Assembly (NCBI RefSeq): GCF_000346615.1
Contig: NZ_ANNU01000037.1
Location: forward strand, 24,076 to 88,075
Direction: 5' to 3'
DNA from: Nafulsella turpanensis ZLM-10
Lineage (GTDB): Bacteria; Bacteroidota; Bacteroidia; Cytophagales; Cyclobacteriaceae
DNA length: 64,000 bases
Each line of letters starts with the position of its first letter. Positions within the stretch are counted from its first letter, which is position 1. Of the stretch, positions 41,310 to 49,810 are shown piece after piece. The notes under the pieces are model-generated. The model did not search any database, was not told where the DNA came from, and saw nothing but the letters and a program-made list of their open reading frames with translations. The position numbers and the translations under genes were made by a program.

Positions 41310-42965
41310 ATGTCTTTTCCTACGAAAAAGGAAGCCGGTTATGCCGGATTATTCATTCTAATGTTATTACTGCTGTTTCAGGTCGATGGTTTCGGGCAGA
41401 AGCGCCTTCGCTATGAAGCCGACAAGCAAATAGGGAAGCGGGAGAACGGAGTACGGACAGATTATATAGTGGGAAATGTAATTATTAAACAGGGAGAAAC
41501 CACTATTTATGCTGACTCGGCCATCGTGCAAAAGGAGTCGAGTGTTGCCGAAGCCTTTGGCGATGTTCGCGTAACCGAAGGAGACTCTATTGACATCCGC
41601 GCCAGGCGCCTGTTGTACGGTGGAGGCTCAGGCACTGCCCGACTGAGAGAAGAGGTAGTATACCGCGATGGTGAAACAGTATTGTATACCGACAGCCTAG
41701 ATTATAATAAGTTCGACGGTATTGCCCGCTACTTTGGGGGCGGTCGCATGGTCGATGGTGATAATACCCTGGTGAGTGATTTTGGGGTATTTGATAAGCA
41801 GAATAATACTGCCCGCTTTTATGGGGGCGTGGAATTACGAACAAAAGATGGGGTGGTAAATTCAGATACCCTTATCTATAATACAGAAACAAAGGTAGCC
41901 ACTTTCAAAGGCCCTACCACTATTACAGATAAAGACGGAAACGAAAGTTTTGCCGAGAATGGATTGATTCGCAACACCAATTCCGAATCAACTACTATTT
42001 TTAACGGTACCATCGAAAACGAAGATTATATAATTACGGGCAATCAGCTGAATTACGACCAGCTCAACGATGTTTCTACCGCTACAGGAAATGTGGTAAT
42101 GACCTCCAAAACCGACGAGGTAGTCATTACCGGAGAGCGATCGGTATATAATAAAAAGACCGGCCTTACCCATATTTTTGGAAACCCGGTGATGCGAAGA
42201 CCCATAGAAGGAGATACCCTTTACCTTTCCGCCGATACGCTGGTGTCAATCGATTCGCAGAAAGATGCCGATAAAAGACTCCTGGCTTTCCATGATGTAA
42301 AAATCTATAAAGAAGACCTTCAGGGGATTGCCGACTCGCTGGTCTATTACTTTGCCGACTCCACCATCTTTTTTTACCAGGATCCGGTGCTCTGGAATGA
42401 CAGGAGCCAGCTGAGTGGCGATACCATTAGTGTGCTGATGGTAGAGAAGAAAATTGACCAGTTGAAACTCCACTCCAATGCCTTTGTCATTACGCAGGAT
42501 AGCCTCGAAAACTTTAACCAGGTAAAGGGGCGCCAGTTAGCTGCTTTTTTCAAGGATAGTGAACTCAGTAGAATTGATGTGAACGGCAATGGCGAAAGCA
42601 TTTATTTTGTGCTGGAAGAAGAGGAGGATGTGCTGGTAGGAATGAACCGCATTACCTCAGGCAGTATGCAGATGGAGTTCCTGGAAGGGGAGCTGGACCA
42701 CATTAAATTTTATACTAATCCGGAAGGAAAATTTGTGCCGCCCCATGAGCTGCAGGAGCCAGATAAGCGGCTGACCGGCTTTAGCTGGCGGGCCGAGGAG
42801 CGACCTACCCGTCCCGCCGTACTCAGGCTGGAGGAAAAAGCAGATTCCCCGGAATCGGCTACAGAAGAGGCGCCTGCGGTGGAAGTGCTGCCGAAAGGAG
42901 AGCTGCTGCCAGGAAAAGAGCTGCCAGTTCAAAAAAAGAACAAAAAGAAGGACAGGGGCGAATAA
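41310..42965 (+). CDS. OstA-like LPS-transport protein (LptA/LptD N-terminal fold)
   Basis: 551 residues with an N-terminal hydrophobic signal (YAGLFILMLLLLFQVDGFG). The OstA-type beta-jellyroll repeats are clear: NVIIKQGETTIYADSAIV, AFGDVRVTEGDSIDIRA, GKPV-like GNVVMTSKTDEVVITGE and VYNKKTGLTHIFGNPVM. The C-terminal 60 residues are rich in Glu, Pro and Lys (KKNKKKDRGE). By family knowledge it forms part of the periplasmic bridge that carries LPS to the outer membrane. It is first in a run with bamD, rpoZ, coaBC, porD and recN. Confidence 0.88.
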   Translation: MSFPTKKEAGYAGLFILMLLLLFQVDGFGQKRLRYEADKQIGKRENGVRTDYIVGNVIIKQGETTIYADSAIVQKESSVAEAFGDVRVTEGDSIDIRARRLLYGGGSGTARLREEVVYRDGETVLYTDSLDYNKFDGIARYFGGGRMVDGDNTLVSDFGVFDKQNNTARFYGGVELRTKDGVVNSDTLIYNTETKVATFKGPTTITDKDGNESFAENGLIRNTNSESTTIFNGTIENEDYIITGNQLNYDQLNDVSTATGNVVMTSKTDEVVITGERSVYNKKTGLTHIFGNPVMRRPIEGDTLYLSADTLVSIDSQKDADKRLLAFHDVKIYKEDLQGIADSLVYYFADSTIFFYQDPVLWNDRSQLSGDTISVLMVEKKIDQLKLHSNAFVITQDSLENFNQVKGRQLAAFFKDSELSRIDVNGNGESIYFVLEEEEDVLVGMNRITSGSMQMEFLEGELDHIKFYTNPEGKFVPPHELQEPDKRLTGFSWRAEERPTRPAVLRLEEKADSPESATEEAPAVEVLPKGELLPGKELPVQKKNKKKDRGE

Positions 42966-42982
42966 AGCCGGAAGACCTAAAA

Positions 42983-43013
42983 ATTGTGTATTACTTTTAA
43001 TTGATTATCTTTG
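42983..43013 (+). promoter_or_regulatory. Promoter of bamD
   Basis: ATTG (42983-42986), 19 nt, TATCTTTG (43006-43013). The spacing and the -7 box match the Bacteroidetes consensus in full. The bamD ATG at 43021 lies 7 nt after the box. Confidence 0.75.
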
Positions 43014-43020
43014 CGAGCTT

Positions 43021-43857
43021 ATGCGAGCTACCATTAAATTGCCAAAATTGTTTGTATTGTTGCCACTGCTTGTACTGCTGGCAACTTCCTGCAGCGAGTT
43101 CCGGAAAATTCAGCGGAGCGGAGACTGGGAGAAAAAGTATGAAGCTGCCCTGGAATACTATAAAAATGAAGAGTATGGTAAAGCCGCCATTTTACTGGAA
43201 GAGGTGCTGCCACTGACAAAAGGAACCAGTAAGGCCGAAGAGGCACAGTTCTATTATGCCTACGCTCTTTTTCATCAGGATCTTTTCATTGAGAGTGGTT
43301 ATTATTTTAAGCTCTTCTACGATACCTATGGCCGTAGCCCCTTAGCGGAAGAAGCCCTGTTCATGCATGGCTATTCGCTTTACCTTCAGTCGCCCCGCTA
43401 TAATCTTGACCAGACCAGCTCCTTTGAGGCTATTCAGGCGATGCAGAACTTCATCAACATCTTTGCCTATAGCGAATATAAGGAGCGAGCCACCGAAATT
43501 CTGGACCAGCTGCAGGCAAAGTTAGAGCGTAAGGCATATGAAAATGCGAAACTTTATGCCGAAACAGGACGTTTCAAAGCTGCCCTGGTCGCACTGGAGA
43601 ACTTCGGCAATGATTTTCCGGACTCTGACTATAATGAAGAGGTAGACTACCTTAAAGTAAAGGTGGCCTATGAGCTGGCCGAAAACAGCCTTGAAAGTCT
43701 TCAGCGGGAACGTTTTTACGACGTGATCGACCACTATCAGGATTTCGTAGACCGCTATCCTGAAAGCACCTTTGGGCGCGAAGCCGAGAAAGCCTATGTG
43801 CTGGCACAGGAAAAAATAACAGATATCAATCAGGAAAGTAAACAGAATAATTCATAA
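43021..43857 (+). CDS. bamD: Outer membrane protein assembly factor BamD
   Basis: 278 residues. The lipoprotein signal ends in LLATSC with Cys25. Five TPR-like repeats follow, for example EEYGKAAILLEEVLP, EAQFYYAYALFHQDLFIESGYYFKLF and YPESTFGREAEKAYVLAQ. BamD is the periplasmic lipoprotein of the BAM complex that inserts beta-barrel proteins into the outer membrane. No second ATG is near, so the start at 43021 stands although it lies only 7 nt after the promoter -7 box. The rpoZ gene follows after 4 nt. Confidence 0.95.
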   Translation: MRATIKLPKLFVLLPLLVLLATSCSEFRKIQRSGDWEKKYEAALEYYKNEEYGKAAILLEEVLPLTKGTSKAEEAQFYYAYALFHQDLFIESGYYFKLFYDTYGRSPLAEEALFMHGYSLYLQSPRYNLDQTSSFEAIQAMQNFINIFAYSEYKERATEILDQLQAKLERKAYENAKLYAETGRFKAALVALENFGNDFPDSDYNEEVDYLKVKVAYELAENSLESLQRERFYDVIDHYQDFVDRYPESTFGREAEKAYVLAQEKITDINQESKQNNS

Positions 43858-43861
43858 GCAT

Positions 43862-44191
43862 ATGACACCTAAAGCATCTATCGTTACCCGCGACCTCGAT
43901 AAAATTGCCGAACCAACCGGTAACCTGTACGAATCACTCGCAGTTATTTCAAAAAGAGCCCGCCAGATTTCTTCTCAGATGAAAGATGAGCTAAGCTCTA
44001 AACTTGCTGAGTTTGCCTCTACAGTAGATAATCTGGAAGAGGTATTCGAAAACCGCGAGCAAATCGAGATTTCGAAGTATTATGAAAGACTGCCTAAGCC
44101 CACCATTCTGGCAATTGAAGAATTTCAGGAAGGAAAGGTAATGTTCCGCAAGGCGGAGGATGAAGATAATAATCTTCCGGCCGCGCTTTAA
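43862..44191 (+). CDS. rpoZ: RNA polymerase omega subunit (RpoZ), Bacteroidetes type
   Basis: 109 residues. The omega core is recognised by TRDLDKIAEPTGNLYESLAVISKRARQI, in which the RARQI segment is the hallmark of omega, although the rest differs from the proteobacterial protein. Omega assists folding of the beta' subunit. It follows bamD by 4 nt, and the order bamD-rpoZ-coaBC-porD-recN resembles that known from other Bacteroidetes, which supports the call. Confidence 0.9.
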   Translation: MTPKASIVTRDLDKIAEPTGNLYESLAVISKRARQISSQMKDELSSKLAEFASTVDNLEEVFENREQIEISKYYERLPKPTILAIEEFQEGKVMFRKAEDEDNNLPAAL

Positions 44192-44286
44192 TACAGCGGC
44201 ACCAATCTTATGGATTGTGCAGTAGGGGAGAGCGGCTTTTTCCGTTGCCGTAAGGGGAAGAGCCGTACATGATGCAAGCGTTTTTT

Positions 44287-44321
44287 GTCTCAATACCCAA
44301 TACTCACTACTCAATACAAGT
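44287..44321 (+). repeat. Degenerate heptamer array before coaBC
   Basis: Five units in exact 7-nt phase: GTCTCAA, TACCCAA, TACTCAC, TACTCAA, TACAAGT. The array ends 2 nt before the coaBC ATG and belongs to the same kind of sequence as those at 21131, 21253, 48423 and 48694. Confidence 0.7.
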
Positions 44322-44323
44322 TT

Positions 44324-45553
44324 ATGAAAAACCACGTGCTCCACGGAAAAAAAATTATCTTGGGAGTATGCGGAAGTATTGCAGCCTATAAATCAGCCTA
44401 TCTGGTGAGGCTGCTGGTAAAAGCAGGGGCAGAGGTGCAGGTTGTAATGACCACCTCTGCCATTGATTTTATAAGCCCGCTGACTTTAGCTACCCTCTCT
44501 AAAAAACCGGTACTTCACCAGTATGTGAAAAACAGTGCCGGAGAATGGAATAACCATGTAGCCCTCGGTTTATGGGCCGACCTGGTTTTAATAGCTCCGG
44601 CAACTGCTCATACCATTGCAAAACTGGCAAATGGCCTCTGCGATAACCTGCTGAGCGCGGTATATCTTTCGGCCCGCTGTCCCGTATTTATCGCCCCCGC
44701 CATGGACCTGGACATGTACCAGCACGGGAGTACCCGCCATAACCTGCAGCGTCTGCAAAGCTATGGCAATACTATTATAGCGGCAGAGTGGGGCGAGCTG
44801 GCAAGCGGACTGGAGGGACAGGGAAGGCTTGCCGAACCGGAAGAAATTGCTCAGCGGCTGGAAAAGCACTTTCAGCAGGAGGAAGAAGGGCAGAAGGGCA
44901 CTTTTCAGGGGAAAAAAGTGTTGATTACCGCAGGGCCAACATACGAAGACATTGACCCTGTGCGTTTTATTGGCAACCATAGTACGGGTAAAATGGGCTT
45001 TGCACTTGCCGAAGCCGCGGCGGAAGCAGGAGCAGAGATTACCCTGGTATGCGGTCCGGTTCATTTGCAAACGCAGCACCCTCGCATCAGGCGCATAAAT
45101 GTTCGGACAGCAGAAGAAATGTATGAGCAATGTCGACTCCATTTCACCAGCCAGGATGTGGCTATCTTTGCTGCGGCGGTGGCAGACTATAAGCCGGCAC
45201 AGGTGAGCAGCCAGAAGATTAAGAAAAAAGAAACTGAAATGGCCCTGCCTCTTACCAAAACAGTAGATGTGGCACTTAGCCTGGGGAAGGAAAAAAAGGC
45301 CGGGCAGTTTACCGTAGGCTTTGCCCTCGAAACAGAGCATGAACAGCAATATGCCCTGGATAAACTCAGGAAAAAGCAGCTTGACATGATTGTACTCAAC
45401 AGTCTGAATGACGAGGGGGCCGGTTTTGGCCATGATACCAATAAAATTATGCTGTTCGGGAAGGATGGCAGTCAGCAGGAGTTTCCTTTAAAGAGTAAAC
45501 AGGAGCTGGCAAAAGATATAATTGCGCAGATTAGCTTAAAAATAAATGCTTAA
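44324..45553 (+). CDS. coaBC: Bifunctional phosphopantothenoylcysteine decarboxylase / phosphopantothenate-cysteine ligase
   Basis: 409 residues from the ATG at 44324. An upstream TTG at 44285 lies in the heptamer array and would add 13 non-conserved residues. The CoaC flavoprotein domain has [38 protein letters not shown] with the catalytic His, and PAMDLDMY. The CoaB domain has [31 protein letters not shown] and FALETEHE. It makes 4'-phosphopantetheine in coenzyme A synthesis. It overlaps porD by 8 nt. Confidence 0.97.
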   Translation: MKNHVLHGKKIILGVCGSIAAYKSAYLVRLLVKAGAEVQVVMTTSAIDFISPLTLATLSKKPVLHQYVKNSAGEWNNHVALGLWADLVLIAPATAHTIAKLANGLCDNLLSAVYLSARCPVFIAPAMDLDMYQHGSTRHNLQRLQSYGNTIIAAEWGELASGLEGQGRLAEPEEIAQRLEKHFQQEEEGQKGTFQGKKVLITAGPTYEDIDPVRFIGNHSTGKMGFALAEAAAEAGAEITLVCGPVHLQTQHPRIRRINVRTAEEMYEQCRLHFTSQDVAIFAAAVADYKPAQVSSQKIKKKETEMALPLTKTVDVALSLGKEKKAGQFTVGFALETEHEQQYALDKLRKKQLDMIVLNSLNDEGAGFGHDTNKIMLFGKDGSQQEFPLKSKQELAKDIIAQISLKINA

Positions 45554-46457
45554 AAAATTTTCCATCGTCTTTATCGCTGTTTTTTGCTGGCTAAGCGGAG
45601 CCCTTCAGGCTCAGGAGCTGAATTGCAGGGTTACTATTAATGATTCCCAGGTGCAGGCGAGCGATAGAACCATCTTTAGGGAAATGGAAGAGGCATTCAC
45701 CGAATTTCTGAATGAGCGTGACTGGACTCCGGAGGAGTTTGGGTATAATGAGCAGATTGACTGCAACGTTCAGATTACCATTACCGAACAGAACCAGATT
45801 GGTGATTATAGTGCTACCTTTTATATACAGGCCGCGCGGCCTGTGTACGGGAGCAGCTATATCACCCCAACCTTTGTCTTTAACGATCGCGATTTTAACT
45901 TCCAGTATGTAGCTTCGCAGCCGCTGGACTTTAGTCCTACCAGCTTTAACAGTAACCTTAGCTCCATGCTGGGTTTTTATGCTTACATGGTGCTGGGGAT
46001 GGATTTCGATTCTTTTGCTCCTTTAGGAGGAACACCTTTTTTTGAACAGGCCAGGAATATAGCACAAATAGCACAGCAGGAAGGTCTTCCCGGCTGGGAT
46101 CCGGCGGCAGGTGGTAATGCCAGCCGTAACCGGGGAGCCCTCATCAATAACGTGTTAAGCCCTCAGGGCCTTCCTTTAAGGGAAATGATGTATACTTACC
46201 ACCGCCTTGCCCTCGACACCTTCATCGAAAGTCCGGAAGAGAGCAGGAAGCTGGTGCTGGAAGGGCTTAAAACTCTTCAGGAGGTTAGAGAATATAACCC
46301 TGGCGCCATTGCACTTATCGCTTTTTTTGATGCCAAGAGTGATGAGCTCACTAAAATGTTCACCAAAGGAGATATTTCAGTTCGCCGGGAGGCCTTTGAT
46401 CTCCTCCGCTCAATGGACCCTAGTGAGGTAGAAAAATACAGCCTTATTATAGAATAA
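45546..46457 (+). CDS. porD: DUF4835 protein, type IX secretion system PorD
   Basis: 303 residues with signal peptide (KFSIVFIAVFCWLSGALQAQ). The DUF4835 family begins ELNCRVTINDSQVQASD. ITPTFVFNDRDFNFQYV and LSSMLGFYAYMVLGMDFDSFAPLGG are family motifs. It is linked to T9SS assembly at the outer membrane and probably acts in the periplasm. It overlaps coaBC by 8 nt, and the linkage with recN and bamD recurs in Bacteroidetes. The T9SS cargo genes at 3075 and 8644 would depend on such a system. Confidence 0.92.
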   Translation: MLKKFSIVFIAVFCWLSGALQAQELNCRVTINDSQVQASDRTIFREMEEAFTEFLNERDWTPEEFGYNEQIDCNVQITITEQNQIGDYSATFYIQAARPVYGSSYITPTFVFNDRDFNFQYVASQPLDFSPTSFNSNLSSMLGFYAYMVLGMDFDSFAPLGGTPFFEQARNIAQIAQQEGLPGWDPAAGGNASRNRGALINNVLSPQGLPLREMMYTYHRLALDTFIESPEESRKLVLEGLKTLQEVREYNPGAIALIAFFDAKSDELTKMFTKGDISVRREAFDLLRSMDPSEVEKYSLIIE

Positions 46458-46748
46458 GCTTCTCCCGCTTATCTTAAACCTTCCTGAAATCACTCTTAAA
46501 AAGCCTGTACTATTCCTCTTACAGGCAATGTGGAAGTGCTGAAAAATTACTAATTTAGCTTCTTAAAAACAGACCTTTCCCACGGTTCAGTGGCCGAAGG
46601 TAAAGGCTCTGTAAAATGGGTTGGAACAGGTGTTTTAACCTTTTGCAAAATCAGGTTGGGGTGGAGAAGTTTTCTGTCTGAAACAGCAGCTGTATAACCA
46701 AATGCCTCCCTTTACCGAAAAGAGACTGTAGTAACGCAGACTAAATTC
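46458..46748. other. Spacer between porD and recN
   Basis: 291 nt. It contains an inverted repeat GCCTGTA (46503-46509) / TACAGGC (46520-46526) without a T-tract, which may be a weak terminator. I see no promoter or repeat array. Confidence 0.4.
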
Positions 46749-48413
46749 ATGCTCAAGAATTTAATAATAAAAAATTATGCCCTGATAAGGGAGCTGGAAA
46801 TGAAGCCGGCTGCCGAACTGAATATCATTACCGGCGAAACAGGGGCAGGTAAATCCATTATGCTCGGTGCGGTAGGAATGCTGCTGGGGAACCGGGCCGA
46901 TACACGGGTGTTGTACGACGAGGAAAGCAAGTGTATTATTGAAGGCACCTTCGATATTTCGGATTATGATGCACTTAAACAGCTGTTTGAAGAAGAAGGG
47001 CTGGACTATGAGGGCGAAAGCATCATCCGCCGTGAAATTGCACCCAGTGGTAAATCCAGGGCTTTTGTAAATGATAGCCCTGTTACGCTGGATATCCTGA
47101 AGCGGATGGGGAATTACCTGATGGATGTGCACTCCCAGCACGATACACTTCAGTTAGGTTCCAACACCTACCAGCTCGATGTGCTGGATGCTTATGCAGC
47201 CAATAAGCCGGAAAGACTTCGCTACGAGCAGGCTTATAAAGCCTATCGAAAGGCTGCACGTACCTATCAGCAGTTGCAGGAAGAGGCGGCAGAAAGCAGG
47301 AAGGAAGCTGATTATAACAGCTTCCTGCTGCAGGAACTGGAGGCTGCCCAGCTTCAGGGCCTCAACCAGCAGGAACTGGAAGAGGAGCTGGAGAAGCTGG
47401 AAAATGCAGGGGACATTAAAATTAAACTGGGCGGTATTGTGCAGGCGCTGGAGTATGCCGAGCCCATGGCCGTTAACAGTACGCTCCATGGAGTTTTTAC
47501 GGAACTGAAACAGCTGGGTCGCTACAGCGAAGCCTACCGTAAGCTGGCCGAGCGGATGGAAAGCAGCCTTATTGAACTGAAGGACATTAGCCGGGAGCTG
47601 GAGGGTGAAGAACAGGAAATAGAGGTCGATGAGGAGAAAACCGCTCTTCTGCAGGAACGCCTGCGGGTTGTTTTTAACCTGCAGCAAAAGCATGGTGTAA
47701 GCGAAATTGAAGATCTATTACGCATACAGGAAGGCCTGCAGCTAAAAGTAAGCCGGGTGCAGAACCTGGACGAAGAACTAATTGCTGCCCAGAAGGAACT
47801 GCAAAAGCAGGAACAGGAAATGCAGGCACAGGCCACCAAGCTGTCGAAGAGTCGCCAGCAGGTGTTTGAAAAATTTGCCAGAGAAGTGGCTGGGCTCCTG
47901 AAAGATGTAGGCATGCCCGATGCAAGCCTACAGGTAGATCATAAAATTATTGCAGCCCAGGCCAGCGGTATCGATGAGGTAAACATTCTTTTCAGTGCAA
48001 ATAAAGGAGTGAAGCCGCAGCCGCTGAAAAATGTAGCCTCCGGGGGCGAATTTAGCCGCCTAATGTTCTGTATTAAGTATGTGCTGGCCGATAAAACAGC
48101 CCTGCCCACCATTGTTTTCGATGAAATCGATACAGGGATATCCGGAGAAATTGCCATAAAAATGGTGAAGATGATGCAGGAAATGGCCCGTAATCACCAG
48201 GTTATCTCCATCAGCCACCTGCCGCAGATTGCCGCCAAGGGGAGCGCCCATTATTTCGTGTACAAGGATAACTCAACCGCTAAAACTTTTAGCCGTATTA
48301 AAAAGCTGAATGAAGAGGAGCGGGTATCGGAAATCGCCAAGATGATTGGCGGGGCTCAGCCATCCGCAACTGCTTACGAAAGCGCCCGCGAACTAATGGG
48401 GGTGAAGGTGTAG
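46749..48413 (+). CDS. recN: DNA repair protein RecN
   Basis: 554 residues, SMC-like ATPase. N-terminal LIIKNYALIRELE and Walker A ITGETGAGKSIML, a long coiled coil (about 155-370) with many E, Q and L, then the ABC signature ASGGEFSRLMF and Walker B PTIVFDEIDTGISG. It acts in double-strand-break repair by holding DNA ends or sister chromatids. It closes the bamD-rpoZ-coaBC-porD run, and the palindromic heptamer element begins 10 nt after its stop. Confidence 0.97.
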   Translation: MLKNLIIKNYALIRELEMKPAAELNIITGETGAGKSIMLGAVGMLLGNRADTRVLYDEESKCIIEGTFDISDYDALKQLFEEEGLDYEGESIIRREIAPSGKSRAFVNDSPVTLDILKRMGNYLMDVHSQHDTLQLGSNTYQLDVLDAYAANKPERLRYEQAYKAYRKAARTYQQLQEEAAESRKEADYNSFLLQELEAAQLQGLNQQELEEELEKLENAGDIKIKLGGIVQALEYAEPMAVNSTLHGVFTELKQLGRYSEAYRKLAERMESSLIELKDISRELEGEEQEIEVDEEKTALLQERLRVVFNLQQKHGVSEIEDLLRIQEGLQLKVSRVQNLDEELIAAQKELQKQEQEMQAQATKLSKSRQQVFEKFAREVAGLLKDVGMPDASLQVDHKIIAAQASGIDEVNILFSANKGVKPQPLKNVASGGEFSRLMFCIKYVLADKTALPTIVFDEIDTGISGEIAIKMVKMMQEMARNHQVISISHLPQIAAKGSAHYFVYKDNSTAKTFSRIKKLNEEERVSEIAKMIGGAQPSATAYESARELMGVKV

Positions 48414-48422
48414 GACTTATCG

Positions 48423-48499
48423 TTGGTAATTCTTAGTTGTTCGTTTAAGCTAGTGAGTATTAGGTATGGGATATTCAGTATTAAGTACAAAGTAATAAG
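48423..48499 (-). repeat. Degenerate heptamer array, left arm (11 units)
   Basis: Eleven 7-nt units, the last six being TATTAGG, TATGGGA, TATTCAG, TATTAAG, TACAAAG and TAATAAG, so the core is TAnnnAG. Units before 48451 are more diverged. The reverse complement resembles the right arm at 48694-48770 (CTnnnTA type). Confidence 0.75.
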
Positions 48500-48693
48500 G
48501 CATCTCCAATGGAAATTGTCATTGCTGGGAATGTATTTAGGTGGCAGTTTCTGCCCATGAGTGACTTCTTCTCAAGAAATCCTTTTAATGAATGCTCCTC
48601 TCCCATTCGACACAGATTACTCCAGGCTACACCTTCGCAATGACAGCGGATTGTTGGCTCCTGCCTCCGGAAAGGCAGGTTCTGTGTGGCAGG
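48500..48693. other. Spacer of the heptamer-flanked element, with inner inverted repeats
   Basis: 194 nt with no reading frame of interest. It holds TGTCATTGC (48517-48525) matched by GCAATGACA (48637-48645), and CCTGCCT (48660-48666) matched by AGGCAGG (48673-48679). The region could fold into a nested hairpin and may be a MITE-like or REP-like element. Confidence 0.5.
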
Positions 48694-48770
48694 TCTTACG
48701 TCCATTATCTAGTATCTGTCGCCTAACATCTCAGGTCTAAAACCTCCTATCTCCTGTCTAATATCCGGCA
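48694..48770 (+). repeat. Degenerate heptamer array, right arm (11 units)
   Basis: Eleven units in phase: TCTTACG, TCCATTA, TCTAGTA, TCTGTCG, CCTAACA, TCTCAGG, TCTAAAA, CCTCCTA, TCTCCTG, TCTAATA, TCCGGCA. Consensus is TCTAATA. It is exactly as long as the left arm (77 bp) and inverted relative to it. Confidence 0.75.
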
Positions 48771-48857
48771 GCTATTCGTTTTTAAAAGATTATCCTTTAT
48801 TTTAGGGCTTCAAAACCAACAGTCTTATGGGGCTGCAAACTAAATTATTTAATTGTT

Positions 48858-49670
48858 ATGGCTTATAATTTGCTAAAAGGGAAAAGAGGAATCATTTTTG
48901 GTGCACTGGACGAAAACTCCATCGCCTGGAAGACTGCCCTGAAATGTCATGAAGAAGGTGCGCAGTTTGTGCTGACCAACGCCCCGATTGCGATGCGGAT
49001 GGGTAAAATAAATGAGCTGGCGAAAGTTTGTAATGCAGAGGTCATTCCTGCCGATGCAACTTCCGTAGAAGACCTGGAAAACCTGGTAAATAAATCCATG
49101 GAAGTACTGGGAGGGAAGCTGGACTTCATTCTTCACTCTATTGGCATGAGCCCGAACGTGCGCAAAGGCAAAGCCTACAACGACCTTAATTATGACTGGT
49201 ACCTGAAATCAATCGATATTTCCGGTATTTCCTTTCACAAGGTATTGCAAACTGCCGATAAGCTGGATGCTATGAATGAATGGGGAAGCATTTTAGCCCT
49301 TTCCTATATCGCGGCACAGCGTACCTTCCCCGACTATTCCGATATGGCCCAGGCCAAAGCTGTACTGGAAAGTATTGCCCGCAGCTATGGCTATTTCTTT
49401 GCTAAAAAGAATAAGGTTAGAGTCAATACCATTTCGCAAAGCCCCACTAAAACGACTGCCGGTACAGGCGTAGGTGGCTTCGATGTGTTTTACGATTATG
49501 CCGATAAAATGTCGCCCTTAGGGAATGCTTCAGCGGAAGATTGTGCCAACTATATTGCGGTTATGTTCTCTGATTTTACCCGAATGGTAACCATGCAGAA
49601 CCTGATGCACGATGGTGGTTTCTCCAGCTCAGGTATTACAGAGGAAATTGTTAAAGAACTTACCAAGTAA
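48858..49670 (+). CDS. fabI: Enoyl-[acyl-carrier-protein] reductase (NADH), FabI type
   Basis: 270 residues of the short-chain reductase superfamily. KGKRGIIFGALDENSIAWKTALKC at the start holds the atypical FabI NAD-binding pattern. HSIGMSPN follows, and the catalytic pair is in YSDMAQAKA (Tyr-x6-Lys). NTISQSPTKTTAGTGV is the substrate-side loop. It reduces enoyl-ACP in fatty-acid elongation. A good terminator follows at 49678. The upstream region is occupied by the heptamer element, and the promoter was not identified. Confidence 0.96.
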   Translation: MAYNLLKGKRGIIFGALDENSIAWKTALKCHEEGAQFVLTNAPIAMRMGKINELAKVCNAEVIPADATSVEDLENLVNKSMEVLGGKLDFILHSIGMSPNVRKGKAYNDLNYDWYLKSIDISGISFHKVLQTADKLDAMNEWGSILALSYIAAQRTFPDYSDMAQAKAVLESIARSYGYFFAKKNKVRVNTISQSPTKTTAGTGVGGFDVFYDYADKMSPLGNASAEDCANYIAVMFSDFTRMVTMQNLMHDGGFSSSGITEEIVKELTK

Positions 49671-49677
49671 GCTAACA

Positions 49678-49716
49678 ACAGAGGCTTTGGAGGGTATTTA
49701 CTTTCAAAGCCTCTGT
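49678..49716 (+). terminator. Terminator after fabI
   Basis: ACAGAGGCTTTG (49678-49689) and CAAAGCCTCTGT (49705-49716) form a perfect 12-bp stem with a 15-nt loop, followed by TTTTATTT. Confidence 0.9.
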
Positions 49717-49810
49717 TTTTATTTCTCCTGTTTTAATTCAAGCATTTTTCTCCTGCGGGTGTCTTCTTTTTTAGCTGTCTCCTTGCGCTGTACCCATACT
49801 TTTACTCCTT

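Noticed and set aside
44331..44350. CACGTG core considered as a parS site
   Set aside because: The flanks do not form the 16-bp palindrome expected for parS; other CACGTG occurrences near 10146 and 17283 also fail.
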